Assembly: GCA_023265025.1 (NCBI GenBank) | Contig: JAHFUP010000020.1 | Coordinates: 1 to 63,073 of the forward strand | DNA: 63,073 nt | Direction: 5' to 3' | Origin: Acidimicrobiia bacterium | Lineage (GTDB): Bacteria > Actinomycetota > Acidimicrobiia > Acidimicrobiales > AC-14 | Shown: piece by piece, positions 9,501-18,125 of the stretch | How positions within the stretch are numbered: the first letter of the stretch is position 1 | Layout: each line of letters starts with the position of its first letter | Program-made: the position numbers and the translations under genes | The notes under the pieces: model-generated | Databases searched by the model: none | Seen by the model: only the letters and a program-made list of their open reading frames with translations | What the model was told of the DNA's origin: nothing

Positions 9501-11868
9501 CCATGCCTGGGCGGGAGACACCTCCGGCCGGCTCCACCACACCGCCGACGGCGGGTCGACGTGGCAGCTGGTCACGGGCCCGTTCACCGACAGCGACGCC
9601 ATCGAGGCCATCGCCGTCGACCCGGGCGACCCGCGGAAGGTCTACGTCGGCACCTACCAGGAGGGCACCCGCAAGCGGCCGCCCCCGTTCATGCACCGCA
9701 CGGACGACGGCGGCCTGACCTGGGTCGCGGCGGACGCCGGCATCGAGACCTCGACCCACCGCCAGGTGGGGATCAACGCGCTGGAGATCGACCCCGACCA
9801 TCCAGCCGTCCTGTGGGCGGCCACCGACGTCGGCGTCTTCCGGTCCACCGACGGGGCGACGTCGTGGCAGCCGTTCAACCACGGCCTGCCCAACACGCTC
9901 GTCCGCGACCTGGCGTTCGTCCCCTCCACCCGCACCTTGCGGGCCGGCGCGTGGGGGCGGGGCACGTGGGAGCGCCACGTCGGCGATCGGCAGGCGAAGG
10001 ACGTCGCCCTCTACCTCCGGGCCAACGAGGCCGACGACGGCACGGTGCGGCCGGCCGCCACCGCGGTCGACGCGCTCGCACCTGCGCCCAGCACGCTCTC
10101 GCCCGCCCAGTCGCCCGACGTCAAGGTGGCCCGCATCGTGCCGGCGGTCGGCGCGTTCCTCGACGGGGTGGAGTTCGACGAGGACGTGCGCCACGAGGAG
10201 GTCGTGGCCGGGCCGGCGGAGCTCCTCGTGCAGGTCCACAACGGAGGCGCGTTCCCCACCACCCAGCCGGTGCGCATCGCCGCGCTGTGGGCATTCGCCG
10301 ACGGCGACCCACCACCGCTCCCGCCCGGGTTCTGGACGACGTTCCACAACGGTGCGCTGACCGCTGACGCCACCCACGGTGCGTGGACGGTCGCTTTCGA
10401 CGCCACGCTGCCCGCCGGGCCGGCCGGATCGGGCCAGGGCGTCGTCCCGCCGGGCGACCCCCGGGTGATCCGCCAACCCGTCACCTGGCCGGCCGGCGTG
10501 GCCCTCCACCGCGCCGTCGGGGTCCTTGCCGTGGTCACCGGCGCCGACGACCCGATCGGCACGGACCTCCCGCTCGACGTCGCCGGCCTCCTCGACCGAG
10601 AGCGCCGCGTGGCCTACCGGGAGTGCGCCGCCCGCCACGCGGACGACGACAACCGGATCGTCCTCCGGCGCAAGAGTACGACGGTCGCGGTACAGGCACT
10701 GGCCCGCGGCACCGGTTTCGCCGACCTCACCGCCGCCGGCAACCCGGTGGGGATGCCGGCGGGCGCAGTGGCCGCCGAGCAGGTCCTCCCGAACGTGGGG
10801 CCGTTCAACCTCACGCCGCCGGGGGCCAACCCGTTCGGCGTCCGGTTCGAGTCGATCCACGACATCGTCGTCACCTTCGATCCAGCCGACCCCAACCTCC
10901 CCAACCTGGCCCAGGCGACCCGCAACGAGGTCGCCGGCGTGATCGAGCGGGCGCTGCGGGCCGCGGACGTCCCAGTGACGGCCGAATCCCGCTTCTTCCT
11001 GGCCGACGGGCGGGACGTCGTCGCCATCGTCTGCCGGGCGCCGACGAGCTTCCAGCTGGTGGCGGCGACGAGCACGGCGGCGGCCACCCTCGGGCTCTCC
11101 ACGACCGCCGGCCAGACCCTCGTCCAGACGACCTTCGCCCAGCGGGGCCCGTGGAACCTCACCGCCGGCGTCCCGCTGACCCTGCACATCCGCGTCACCA
11201 ACCGGGCGGAACTGTCGTTCCCGAACCCGACCCGCGGCATCGCCAACCGGGCCGCGGTGACCGCCGGCGAATTGCGGTCGGCGTTCAACCGGGCGTTGGA
11301 CCTGGCCCGTGTCCCGCTGCGGGCCGAGCCGCGGCTGCTCGGGCTGGCGGTACGCCGCTCGGTCACGGAGGCGGTCGGCACGCGGGAGCACGTGGGTGGA
11401 CCGAGTCTCGCTGACCTCGTCGTGTCCCGGACGGCCATCGCCGAGGCCGACCGCCTCGGGCGGTTTGCCGTGCTGTCGGCACCCGACGCCGACACGATCA
11501 CCGCCGGACAGGAGAACCACCTGTACGTGCGGGTCCTGAACGTCGGCAACGTGCGGGTCGAGGCCGCCCGGGTGCGGGTCCTCCGGCTCGACCCCGACGC
11601 GTCACCCGTCAGCGCCACCGAGGTCGCCTCCCGGGCCGATGTCGCCCTCGACGCCGGCGCCACGGCGATCGTCGACCTGACCTGGACCGTCCCGGCCATC
11701 CCCGCGGCGTCACGCGTGGAGCTCCTGGTGGTGGCCGACCTGCCGGCGGCCGGCACCGACCCCCGCCGGCCGATCGTCGTGCCGACCGACCTGGCCGACA
11801 TGGACGCCCTCGACGCCTACTGCGCCAGGTCGGCCGGCGTGGCCTGGCGGCAGGTCGTCGTCGCATGA
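6514..11868 (+). CDS. Giant BNR/sialidase-type beta-propeller repeat protein (1784 aa)
   Basis: The ATG at 6514 overlaps the preceding gene by eight bases. BNR/Asp-box motifs occur repeatedly: SMDGGETW, SADGGATW, TRDSGATW near the N-terminal third and TADGGSTW, TDDGGLTW, STDGATSW near residues 1000-1130. This is typical of sialidase or xyloglucanase-like propellers (VPS10/BNR superfamily). Between and after these sit long beta-rich repeats of the type VTFGVTGLSGSTLDLAIDG and LTLHIRVTNRAEL, which look like repeated small beta domains. No secretion signal is visible, which is odd for an apparent surface or carbohydrate-binding protein. No catalytic residues of glycosidases can be named with confidence. 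Likely an adhesion or recognition component of the cassette. Confidence 0.8.
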   Translation: MAEDDSAPVGLNAHFDADASVREEARASTAGPVRGAGQAAAQAAGGRRPRRTTEVAGEDAGARHNWIPRGPRNVGGRVRCLAVDPNDPRVIYAGPASGGVYKSMDGGETWFPLWHDEPSLSMAAIGICPGPAGAPSNVVWVATGESSTGGGESIPGNGVLRSADGGATWTGAAPIPVPVPPNLADMREFTFHALAAHPTKPNVCWAVGSGGAFVTRDSGATWTQYFGSWSDVAYAGTGANRRLFLVRRGPIGGRGVVERLDDPDPDAGPPVIDPQLRALLPDDSTPLPANRSTTEAGKGTGTPADGKIAICAATPDVAYLRFANANRGHFGIFRARNAMTAAANAITWSALTDHPDFAGEGQGEYNLTIAVSPANANHVASGMVDFHLSLNANANNATTTNRWIRGLAWDLFLLDRGQHADHHQTLFAPATAAAGAPIVLWDANDGGISRSDDWAAATAGYASGSTTLPVPDGVPTWRKMSHGITAPQMYDLTQSPVLPTLYGCGFQDNGVWITTGGPSWTPVLAADGGFVAFDPDDPYRFVVTWQEGIAGGVFPGLVRSARPRRGISVQAEVWPRVIHDGFEPVDTALFVAETAFDPHQPGVLLHARANRLYGTRPRIGDRWQVQPVGAALDLIYVPAANPDRAMLEVRDGVAARALGLLAGHARGRFENVAGSGRALRPARLRSIQPGPYHLDPASTLDVVLDGTVRTVRFAAGADLPDPANATPAQVAARITSDAGNGLRALPIVWGRSRVVQVRTRDVGAARRITVGGDAADFMGIVQRAHAGDDGLPALVTFGVTGLSGSTLDLAIDGGAVRHIVFGALPAGQDDELSAAQLAERIRAALVNDAAVVTTAPALVGLRFSSTDPNRTVTLTGTAVARLNLGDTPPQRTTTAVARDTGFDLEPPPPANPGDPPSPDLSLTVGDGTATAPALALSVAALGLAAGTVRTSITAVELRRAIRTSIPAAVRVRVDVVAIAVPRGDVREIHFPDAHPGHAWAGDTSGRLHHTADGGSTWQLVTGPFTDSDAIEAIAVDPGDPRKVYVGTYQEGTRKRPPPFMHRTDDGGLTWVAADAGIETSTHRQVGINALEIDPDHPAVLWAATDVGVFRSTDGATSWQPFNHGLPNTLVRDLAFVPSTRTLRAGAWGRGTWERHVGDRQAKDVALYLRANEADDGTVRPAATAVDALAPAPSTLSPAQSPDVKVARIVPAVGAFLDGVEFDEDVRHEEVVAGPAELLVQVHNGGAFPTTQPVRIAALWAFADGDPPPLPPGFWTTFHNGALTADATHGAWTVAFDATLPAGPAGSGQGVVPPGDPRVIRQPVTWPAGVALHRAVGVLAVVTGADDPIGTDLPLDVAGLLDRERRVAYRECAARHADDDNRIVLRRKSTTVAVQALARGTGFADLTAAGNPVGMPAGAVAAEQVLPNVGPFNLTPPGANPFGVRFESIHDIVVTFDPADPNLPNLAQATRNEVAGVIERALRAADVPVTAESRFFLADGRDVVAIVCRAPTSFQLVAATSTAAATLGLSTTAGQTLVQTTFAQRGPWNLTAGVPLTLHIRVTNRAELSFPNPTRGIANRAAVTAGELRSAFNRALDLARVPLRAEPRLLGLAVRRSVTEAVGTREHVGGPSLADLVVSRTAIAEADRLGRFAVLSAPDADTITAGQENHLYVRVLNVGNVRVEAARVRVLRLDPDASPVSATEVASRADVALDAGATAIVDLTWTVPAIPAASRVELLVVADLPAAGTDPRRPIVVPTDLADMDALDAYCARSAGVAWRQVVVA

Positions 11869-11882
11869 TTCGCTGACGCCCG

Positions 11883-12470
11883 ATGGACATCGTGCAGGCC
11901 GGCGACCCGGTCCTCCGCCGGCGGGCGACGGAGGTCCCCCTCGACGCGCTGGCGAGCCCGTTCGTCCAGCAGCTGATAGCCACGATGATCCAGACCATGC
12001 GCGCCGCGCCGGGCGTGGGCCTGGCCGCGCCACAGGTCGGCGAGTCGCTGCGCATCATCGTCATGGAGGACGACGACGAGACGCAGTGGGCGGCCATGAG
12101 CGACGCCCGCCGGCTCGAGCTCGGGCGCCGGCGCCTCGTCCTGCAGGTGGTCGTCAACCCGGTGATCGAGCTGCTCGGCGAGGAGACGGAGGAGTTCTTC
12201 GAGGGTTGCCTGAGCGTCGACGGCTACCGGGCCATCGTCCGCCGGGCGGCGCGGGTGCGCCTCGCCGGCGTCGACGAGAAGGGCGAGCCGGTCAACCTCG
12301 AGCTGGAAGGGTGGCCGGCCCGGATCGCCCAGCACGAGTGCGACCACCTCGACGGCCTCCTCTACGTCGACCGCATGCACAGCCTGACGCTCACCACCGC
12401 GGCCAACCTCGACCGCTGGTGGAAGGCCCGTCCGGCCGAGGAGGTCCGGCGGGCGTTGGAGGCGGGGTAG
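11883..12470 (+). CDS. def: Peptide deformylase
   Basis: The 195-residue protein has all three deformylase motifs: GVGLAAPQ (motif 1), EGCLS (motif 2, metal-binding Cys) and HECDHLDG (motif 3, HExxH metal site). Deformylase removes the formyl group from nascent N-terminal Met. The gene begins 14 bases after the giant propeller gene and is co-directional, so it belongs to the same transcription unit. It is not next to fmt, so it may be a second, specialised copy serving the cassette rather than the housekeeping enzyme (inference). It carries an acidic insertion (EDDDETQWAAMSDARR) between motifs 1 and 2. Confidence 0.93.
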   Translation: MDIVQAGDPVLRRRATEVPLDALASPFVQQLIATMIQTMRAAPGVGLAAPQVGESLRIIVMEDDDETQWAAMSDARRLELGRRRLVLQVVVNPVIELLGEETEEFFEGCLSVDGYRAIVRRAARVRLAGVDEKGEPVNLELEGWPARIAQHECDHLDGLLYVDRMHSLTLTTAANLDRWWKARPAEEVRRALEAG

Positions 12471-12473
12471 GCG

Positions 12474-13247
12474 TCACGCGTGCACCCGCCACCAGCGCAA
12501 GTGGGTGGCGACGGCCCAGGACTCGATGCGGCCGCGGTCCGGCTCCTGGGGGATGCCGGCGTCGCCGGCCATCGCCTCCAGCTGCCCGTCGAGGGCCAGA
12601 CACCGCTGCCACCAGTCCTCGAAGGGCACCTCGCCGCGGCGGACGGCCCGCAGCCATTCCGCCGGCTCGCCCTGGATCGGCAAGGCCAGGCGGCGGTCGG
12701 TCAGCAGCTCCACGCACTGGAGCCCCAGGCGGGCGGCGTGCATGGCGTACTTGGTGTCGTAGCCGTGCTCGGCGATCAGCTCCTCCCGCCCGCCGCCGCC
12801 CCGCCGGCCGTGACCGCCGCCGCGCAGGCCGAGGAGGCGCTGGGCCTGGGACTGCATGTAGCCGCGGTAGCGGGGGATGACGTGGCGGCCGACGAAGGCC
12901 TCACCGAGCGCCTGCAGGTCGTGCCCCTCCGGCGTGGCGTGGAGCACCGGCGCCCACAGCGCCATCAGGATCGACGGGTTGCCGGAGGCGGCCAGCCGGA
13001 CGAAGCGCCGGAGCGAGTGCAGGGTGCGGTCGGTGTCGCCGGGACCGGAGCGGCTGCCCTCCGGCTGCGTCCGTTGCATGACCGTCGGCCGACCCCGCTC
13101 GTCCAGGCCGAGGACGTCCTCGGCGCTCTCCACCACGACGCCCATCTCGTCGTGGTCCTCACCGCCGGGGAGGCCGGTACCGTGCGCGGTCGACCCGACC
13201 TCGACGAGCAGGATGGTGGATTCGGGCAGCGGCGGGATCTCGGGCAC
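12474..13247 (-). CDS. Pol-beta superfamily nucleotidyltransferase (COG3541-like)
   Basis: The protein (257 aa from a GTG at 13247) starts VPEIPPLPESTILLVEVGS and carries the nucleotidyltransferase signature GSTAHGT followed by EDHDEMGVVV, matching the GS-x(n)-D-x-D arrangement in which the acidic residues bind catalytic magnesium. The remaining helical C-terminal part includes KYAMHAARLGLQCVELL, usual for this family of predicted nucleotidyltransferases. Substrate is unknown; some relatives act on tRNA ends or are paired with toxins. It is convergent with the deformylase gene, with only three bases between stops. The N-terminal start is chosen because the frame upstream is antisense to another gene and lacks family similarity. 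Confidence 0.8.
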   Translation of the reverse strand: MPEIPPLPESTILLVEVGSTAHGTGLPGGEDHDEMGVVVESAEDVLGLDERGRPTVMQRTQPEGSRSGPGDTDRTLHSLRRFVRLAASGNPSILMALWAPVLHATPEGHDLQALGEAFVGRHVIPRYRGYMQSQAQRLLGLRGGGHGRRGGGGREELIAEHGYDTKYAMHAARLGLQCVELLTDRRLALPIQGEPAEWLRAVRRGEVPFEDWWQRCLALDGQLEAMAGDAGIPQEPDRGRIESWAVATHLRWWRVHA

Positions 13248-13328
13248 GGGCCCAGCCTTGCTCAACGCGGACCGCGGCGGGACGTTCGGCCCTACCTGTC
13301 GACGGAGACGGTCCGCATCGTGGGGTTG

Positions 13329-13943
13329 ATGGACGCCTCCGTCGACCTGTACTGGATCCCGCTCGGCGCCGGCGCCCATTCGGTCCGGTGGAACGGGCTC
13401 GTCTACGAGGCGGTGGCGGCCGCGGTCCAGCGCCGCCCTCGACAGGACATCTACCACTCGGTCCTTTCGATCGTCCTGTCCGATGGGCACTACATGGTCG
13501 AGATGACACCCGTGCCCGACGGGTCCGGAGCGTCGAGAGGCGTCGTCGCCGAGGGCCCGGTCGGCCTCCGCGCCGCCGGCGGCTTCCGAGTCTTCCGGTA
13601 CGAGGTCCGGCGATGGCGTGACGGCATCGTCCCCGATCTGGCCCACGCGGTCGCCAGCCCGGTCCGGGTCACGAGCGACCGGTCGACCACGCAATGCGTC
13701 TTCGACGCGCTGCCGCTGGTCCCGACCGCGACCTGGGGCCGCGACGAGCTGTCGGCCGGCGAGATGTGGACCTGCAACTCGATCATCTCGTGGTTGCTTG
13801 CGACCGCCGGGGTCGACCTGGCCACGATCGCGATGCCCGACCGAGCCCGTGCGCCCGGCTGGGACGCCGGCCGGGTCGTGGCCGCCCGCACGCCACCGAA
13901 GGTCGCCATCGGGCACTTCCATACGATCGTCCGTGAATCATGA
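13329..13943 (+). CDS. Unknown protein upstream of the P-type ATPase (204 aa)
   Basis: The coding part begins MDASVDLYWIPLGAGAHSVR; GTG 13320 and TTG 13326 are alternative starts in the same frame. It is a compact soluble protein with conserved-looking segments FRYEVRRWRDG, STTQCVFDALP and MWTCNSIISWLLATAGVD. I do not recognise a domain name; related proteins are usually annotated only as hypothetical. The stop overlaps the ATPase start (ATGA), so the two are translationally coupled, yet no membrane segment or metal-binding motif ties it to ion transport. It diverges from the nucleotidyltransferase on the other strand. Confidence 0.75.
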   Translation: MDASVDLYWIPLGAGAHSVRWNGLVYEAVAAAVQRRPRQDIYHSVLSIVLSDGHYMVEMTPVPDGSGASRGVVAEGPVGLRAAGGFRVFRYEVRRWRDGIVPDLAHAVASPVRVTSDRSTTQCVFDALPLVPTATWGRDELSAGEMWTCNSIISWLLATAGVDLATIAMPDRARAPGWDAGRVVAARTPPKVAIGHFHTIVRES

Positions 13944-16768
13944 TCGGCGATCAGGGAGCTCACGTCAGCGACGCTGTACATCGAGAGCCCCCCGGTCGAC
14001 CGTGGCTCGAAGACGCCGGTGCCGCCGCCGGCGGTCTCGGCACCGCACCGTCGACCGGGCTGACCGAGGACGATGCCGCGGCGCGTCTCGCCCGGGTGGG
14101 CCCGAACCGCCTCGCCGCCACGGCACCGGTGCCGGCGTGGCGGAAGCTGCTCCAGGAGTTCGTCGACCCCCTCGTCTTCCTGCTCCTCGCCGCGGTCGCC
14201 ATCTCCATGGTCACGTGGGCGCTGGAAGGGGCGGAGGGGGTGCCGTTCGAAGGCCTGGTGATCGGCGTCATCCTCGTCGCCAACGCCGTCCTCGGCTACG
14301 TGCAGGAGGCACGGGCCGAGCAGGCCGTCGCCGCCCTGCAGCGCATGGCCGCGGCCACGTCGACGGTGGTGCGGGACGGGTTGGAGCGGCGGGTCCCGGC
14401 GTCCGACATCGTCCCCGGCGACATCCTCGTGCTGGCCGAGGGCGACGCGGTGAGCGTCGACGCCCGGCTGCTCGACGCCGCGTCCCTCACCGTGGCGGAG
14501 GCGGCGCTGACCGGCGAGAGCGGACCCGTCCTGAAAGACGCCTCCACGCTGGCCGGCGACGTCTCCCTCGGCGACCGCCTGAACATGGTGTTCAGCGGGA
14601 CGGCCGTGACGCGGGGCCGGGGGCGGGCGGTCGTGACCACCACCGGGATGGGTACGGAGATGGGACGCATCGCCGGCCTGCTCAGCCAGACCGAGGAGGT
14701 CGAGACCCCCCTGCAGCGCGAGATCGACTGGGTGGGTCGGACGCTCGGCGTCGCCGTCGTCGTGATCGCCGTCGTGGTCGTCGGCGCGATTCTCGCCACC
14801 TCCGAGATCCAGGGCGCCTCGGACGTCGTCGACGTCCTCCTCGTCGGCGTCTCCCTCGCCGTGGCCGCCGTGCCGGAGGGGTTGCCGGCGGTGCTGTCCG
14901 TCGTGCTCGCCCTTGGCGTGCAACGGATGGCGGCCAAGAATGCCATCGTCAAGAACCTTTCGTCGGTGGAGACGTTGGGGTCCGCCTCGGTGATCTGCTC
15001 CGACAAGACCGGCACGCTCACTCGCAACGAGATGACGATCGTGCGACTCGTCACCCATGCCGGCGAGGTGCACGTAACCGGCAGCGGCTACGCGCCCGAA
15101 GGTGAACTGCTGGCCGGCGGGCGGCCGCTCGGAGATGGCGCAGCGCAGGCTGAGGCGCGCATCGTCCTGTCCGGCGGCAGCCTGGCCAACGACGCGTCGC
15201 TCCGCCAGGAGGACGGACGTTGGGTCGTGGTCGGCGACCCCACCGACGCCGCCTTCCTCGTCGCCGAGCGCAAGGCCGGGTTCCACGAGGAGCGCAACAT
15301 CCGGTTCGAGCGGGTGGCCGAGGTCCCGTTCACGTCCGAGCGCATGCTCATGAGCACGCTCCAGACCGACGCCTATCACGACGACAGGGTGGCGGTCGTG
15401 ACCAAGGGCGCTCCCGACGTCCTGCTGGCCCGCTGCACGCACGAACAGGTCGAGCACGGCTCCCAGCCACTGGACGACGACCGGCGCCGGCGCATCCTGG
15501 CCAAGGTGGACGAGCTGGCGGACGAGGCGCTGCGGACGCTCGGGGTGGCCTACCGGCCCCTCGACGACAAGGCGCCGGACGATGTCGGTGAGGGCGTCGA
15601 ACGGGAACTCATCTTCGCCGGCATCGTCGGGATCATCGACCCACCCCGCGACGAGGCCAGGGTGGCGATCGCCGAGGCCCGGGGCGCTGGCATCCGCATC
15701 GTCATGATCACCGGCGACCATCCGCGCACCGCGGCGCGGATCGCGGCCGAGCTCGGTGTCGTGGACCCCGGGGCGCCGACGGTGACCGGGGCTGAGATCG
15801 ACCGCCTCGACGAGGCGTCCTTTCGGGAGATCGTGCAGCGGACGAGCGTGTACGCCCGGGTGGCGCCGGAGCAGAAGCTGCGCATTGTCGACGCCCTCCA
15901 GGCCGACGGCAACATCGTGGCCATGACCGGCGACGGCGTGAACGACGCGCCGGCGCTGAAGAGCGCCGACATCGGCATCGCCATGGGCCGTACCGGTACT
16001 GACGTAGCGAAGGAGGCGGCGAAGATGATCCTCTCCGACGACAACTTCGCCACCATCGTCGCCGCCGTGCAGGAGGGGCGGGGGATCTTCTCCAACATCC
16101 GCAAGTTCCTCCGCTACCTGCTGTCGTCGAACGCCGGCGAGGTGCTCACCATGCTCCTCGGGGTGATTGCCGCCGGCGCCATCGGCCTGCGCGACCTCGG
16201 CGGCGAGGTGGCCGTGCCGCTCCTGGCCACGCAGATCCTCTGGATCAACCTGCTGACCGACACCGCGCCGGCGCTGGCCATGGGCGTCGACCCGCCTTCC
16301 GACGACGTGATGTCACGCCCGCCGCGCCGGCTCACCGACCGGGTGATCGACAAGGAGATGACGCTGGGCGTGGTGTTCGTCGGCGTGGTGATGGCCGTCG
16401 TGACCCTCCTCGCGCTCGACATCGACCTGCCTGGCGGGCTCGTCGAGGGCTCCGGCACCCTCACCGAAGCGCGCACGCTGGCGTTCACGACGCTGGTGCT
16501 GGCCCAACTGTTCAACTGCTTCAACGCCCGCTCGGATCGGGTCAGCGCGTTCCATCACCTCTTCACCAACGGGATCCTGTGGGGCGCCATCGGGCTCTCC
16601 GTCGTGCTCCAGGTGGCCGTGGTGCACGTGCCCTTCCTCAACGACGCCTTCGGGACGGCACGACTGGGCATCAGCGACTGGCTGTTGTGCACGGCGCTGG
16701 CGAGCACGGTCCTCTGGGCCGACGAGCTGCGGAAGCTGGTGGGTCGCCGGCGCCGGCGCGCGGCCTAG
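13940..16768 (+). CDS. Cation-translocating P-type ATPase (P2-type, calcium pump-like)
   Basis: The 942-residue protein shows the full P-type ATPase layout: a cation_ATPase_N-like start, actuator loop with TGES at residue 191, the membrane helix motif VPEGLPAVLSVVLALG, the phosphorylation site DKTGTLTRNE with the phosphorylated Asp at 355, a nucleotide-binding domain with KGAPDVLLARC, and the hinge motif TGDGVNDAPALK at 663. C-terminal helices complete about ten membrane segments. PEGLP in helix 4 and overall length place it with the P2A/P2B group, so calcium (or manganese) export is the best guess, not proven. Its stop overlaps a convergent broken gene by three bases. Confidence 0.93.
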   Translation: MIGDQGAHVSDAVHREPPGRPWLEDAGAAAGGLGTAPSTGLTEDDAAARLARVGPNRLAATAPVPAWRKLLQEFVDPLVFLLLAAVAISMVTWALEGAEGVPFEGLVIGVILVANAVLGYVQEARAEQAVAALQRMAAATSTVVRDGLERRVPASDIVPGDILVLAEGDAVSVDARLLDAASLTVAEAALTGESGPVLKDASTLAGDVSLGDRLNMVFSGTAVTRGRGRAVVTTTGMGTEMGRIAGLLSQTEEVETPLQREIDWVGRTLGVAVVVIAVVVVGAILATSEIQGASDVVDVLLVGVSLAVAAVPEGLPAVLSVVLALGVQRMAAKNAIVKNLSSVETLGSASVICSDKTGTLTRNEMTIVRLVTHAGEVHVTGSGYAPEGELLAGGRPLGDGAAQAEARIVLSGGSLANDASLRQEDGRWVVVGDPTDAAFLVAERKAGFHEERNIRFERVAEVPFTSERMLMSTLQTDAYHDDRVAVVTKGAPDVLLARCTHEQVEHGSQPLDDDRRRRILAKVDELADEALRTLGVAYRPLDDKAPDDVGEGVERELIFAGIVGIIDPPRDEARVAIAEARGAGIRIVMITGDHPRTAARIAAELGVVDPGAPTVTGAEIDRLDEASFREIVQRTSVYARVAPEQKLRIVDALQADGNIVAMTGDGVNDAPALKSADIGIAMGRTGTDVAKEAAKMILSDDNFATIVAAVQEGRGIFSNIRKFLRYLLSSNAGEVLTMLLGVIAAGAIGLRDLGGEVAVPLLATQILWINLLTDTAPALAMGVDPPSDDVMSRPPRRLTDRVIDKEMTLGVVFVGVVMAVVTLLALDIDLPGGLVEGSGTLTEARTLAFTTLVLAQLFNCFNARSDRVSAFHHLFTNGILWGAIGLSVVLQVAVVHVPFLNDAFGTARLGISDWLLCTALASTVLWADELRKLVGRRRRRAA

Positions 16769-17174
16769 CGGGCGCGGATGCGGTTGTTGCGGGGGTTGTG
16801 CTCGAGCTCGACCAGACCGAGATGCTCGAGCAGGGGCGGGACGTACATGGCGAAGCGGCCGCGGTAGCCCTTGCGGAGTCCGTACCAACCGCCGACCGGG
16901 TTGTCGTCGGCGCGGGCCCAGGCCTCGAGGGTGCCGTCCTTGGCCGGCTTGTTCTCATCCGCGCTGCCGAGGTCCATCCAGTCGCCGTCGCGGCCAGCAT
17001 CGCCGGGACGTCGTCGAGGCAGCGGGCCAGGTAGCTGAGCTTCGTCGTGCCGACGGTGCAGATCAGCTCCGGCGGCTCGGCTGAGTCGTCGCGATGCATC
17101 GTGAACGCGGAGGTGCCCGGTGGCGTCTTCAGGACCCATGGGTCGTCCGCGGTGCCGGCGCCGGTAGCTGTCAT
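16765..17174 (-). pseudogene. Frameshifted small protein, resembles an uncharacterised DUF (possibly DUF6855)
   Basis: The N-terminal part reads MTATGAGTADDPWVLKTPPG and runs to about DDVPAMLA; the rest of the family-like sequence (GDWMDLGSADENKPAKDG, NPVGGWYGLRKGYRG, LEHNPRNNRIRAR) is in a different frame. The switch lies near 16990-17005 and a one-base loss would explain it. The two halves together give a normal-length ~135-residue protein, so this is either recent inactivation or an assembly error. The family assignment to DUF6855 is from memory and not verified. The stop codon is convergent with the ATPase stop. Confidence 0.7.
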
Positions 17175-17215
17175 GGGGACGACGATATGCCGCCTGGCCA
17201 CCGGAGTTGCGAGGG

Positions 17216-17676
17216 CTACGTCTCCAGGTAGGCGGCGAGGTTGGACGGGGAGGAGGACAGCCCTTCGGCGTGATCCTCGGCCGTGATGCCATCCGGTACG
17301 TCCTCGGCGGTGATGCGGACCTCTGTTCCGTCGCCGAGCGCCTTCACCCCCCAGGTCATGGTCATGGTGCCCGCGAAGGCGGGGTCGCCGGAAATGAAGT
17401 CGACTGCTTGGACGACCCGCTTCCCTTCGACGATGTCTACGAAGCGGGCCTCGACGACGTCGGAGCCCGCTGTGGCCTTGCCCAGTGCTGCGGCAGGTCG
17501 TTGTAGGTCAAGATCAACCGGTACGAGCCGCCAGGACGGGCGTCGAATCGCTCGAACCGGCCGGTCATCCCGCTCGGTGGTAGCCACGCCAGGAGAGCCT
17601 CGGGATTGACGAGGGCGGTGAACACGCGCACGACCGGTGCCGCGATCACACGGGCGGCGGTGTCTGTCCGAGGCAT
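17216..17676 (-). pseudogene. Frameshifted SRPBCC/AHSA1-type (START-fold) protein
   Basis: Reading from the ATG at 17676, the first half MPRTDTAARVIAAPVVRVF to GSYRLILTYNDLPQ matches the beginning of an AHSA1/SRPBCC domain. The second half (ATAGSDVVEARFVDIVEG, FAGTMTMTWGVKALGDGTEV, EGLSSSPSNLAAYLE) continues in another frame, with the shift near 17480-17500. These proteins form a helix-grip fold that binds hydrophobic ligands; this copy as written cannot make one. It starts four bases after the YdeI-like gene, so the pair formed an operon. Confidence 0.75.
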
Positions 17677-17680
17677 CGCG

Positions 17681-17935
17681 CTAGCTCGCAGTGCGCTCTC
17701 GATGCTTGCACCCCGGCCAGCAGCACGGCCGACGCTGGCCGTCCTCGAGCTCCTCCTCGGTTCGGCGTATGCGGCGTGCGCTTGTCGTCGACTGCTTGGC
17801 ATCTTCGACCCAGCAGATGAACTCGTTCCGGGCGAGCGGCGTGATGTCCTTCCAGGCGTCGAGCGCTGTGGAGCTGGCGACCAACGCATCGCGCAGGTCG
17901 GCCGGAACCCCAGCGGGCACTCGCGCTGCGTTCAC
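17681..17935 (-). CDS. YdeI/OmpD-associated family protein (84 aa)
   Basis: The sequence contains the typical C-terminal motif of this family: VPADLRDALVASSTALDAWK, then PLARNEFICWVEDAKQ, TSARRIRRTEEELEDGQRRP and a terminal CCWPGCKHRE cluster. The Cys-Cys-Trp-Pro-Gly-Cys tail is characteristic of actinobacterial members. Only the PF13376-like half is present; longer relatives carry an extra N-terminal domain. Function is not established, although relatives have been linked to antimicrobial peptide tolerance. It precedes the broken SRPBCC gene by four bases. Confidence 0.75.
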   Translation of the reverse strand: MNAARVPAGVPADLRDALVASSTALDAWKDITPLARNEFICWVEDAKQSTTSARRIRRTEEELEDGQRRPCCWPGCKHRERTAS

Positions 17936-17944
17936 AGGCTCACG

Positions 17945-18121
17945 CTAGCGAGCGGCCTTCGCCACGGCCGTGAGAAGCTCCTCTGCGGACAGCCTCCGTA
18001 GCGACAGCGGCACGGTCGGCCGATGACGGAGTCCATCGCCCGCCGCCTCTTCCAGCTGGTCGAGCCCATCGCGCTCGTCACCTACCAGCAGGGCCGTCGC
18101 CTGCGTCGATGTCGTGCGCAC
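17945..18121 (-). other. Possible gene remnant between the VOC and YdeI-like genes
   Basis: A minus-strand frame without a clear start codon reads ATALLVGDERDGLDQLEEAA and ends ...SLRRLSAEELLTAVAKAAR before a TAG. Composition looks coding rather than random, and it sits in line with neighbouring minus-strand genes. No domain is recognised and it may be the tail of a deleted gene. Confidence 0.25.
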
Positions 18122-18125
18122 AGGA

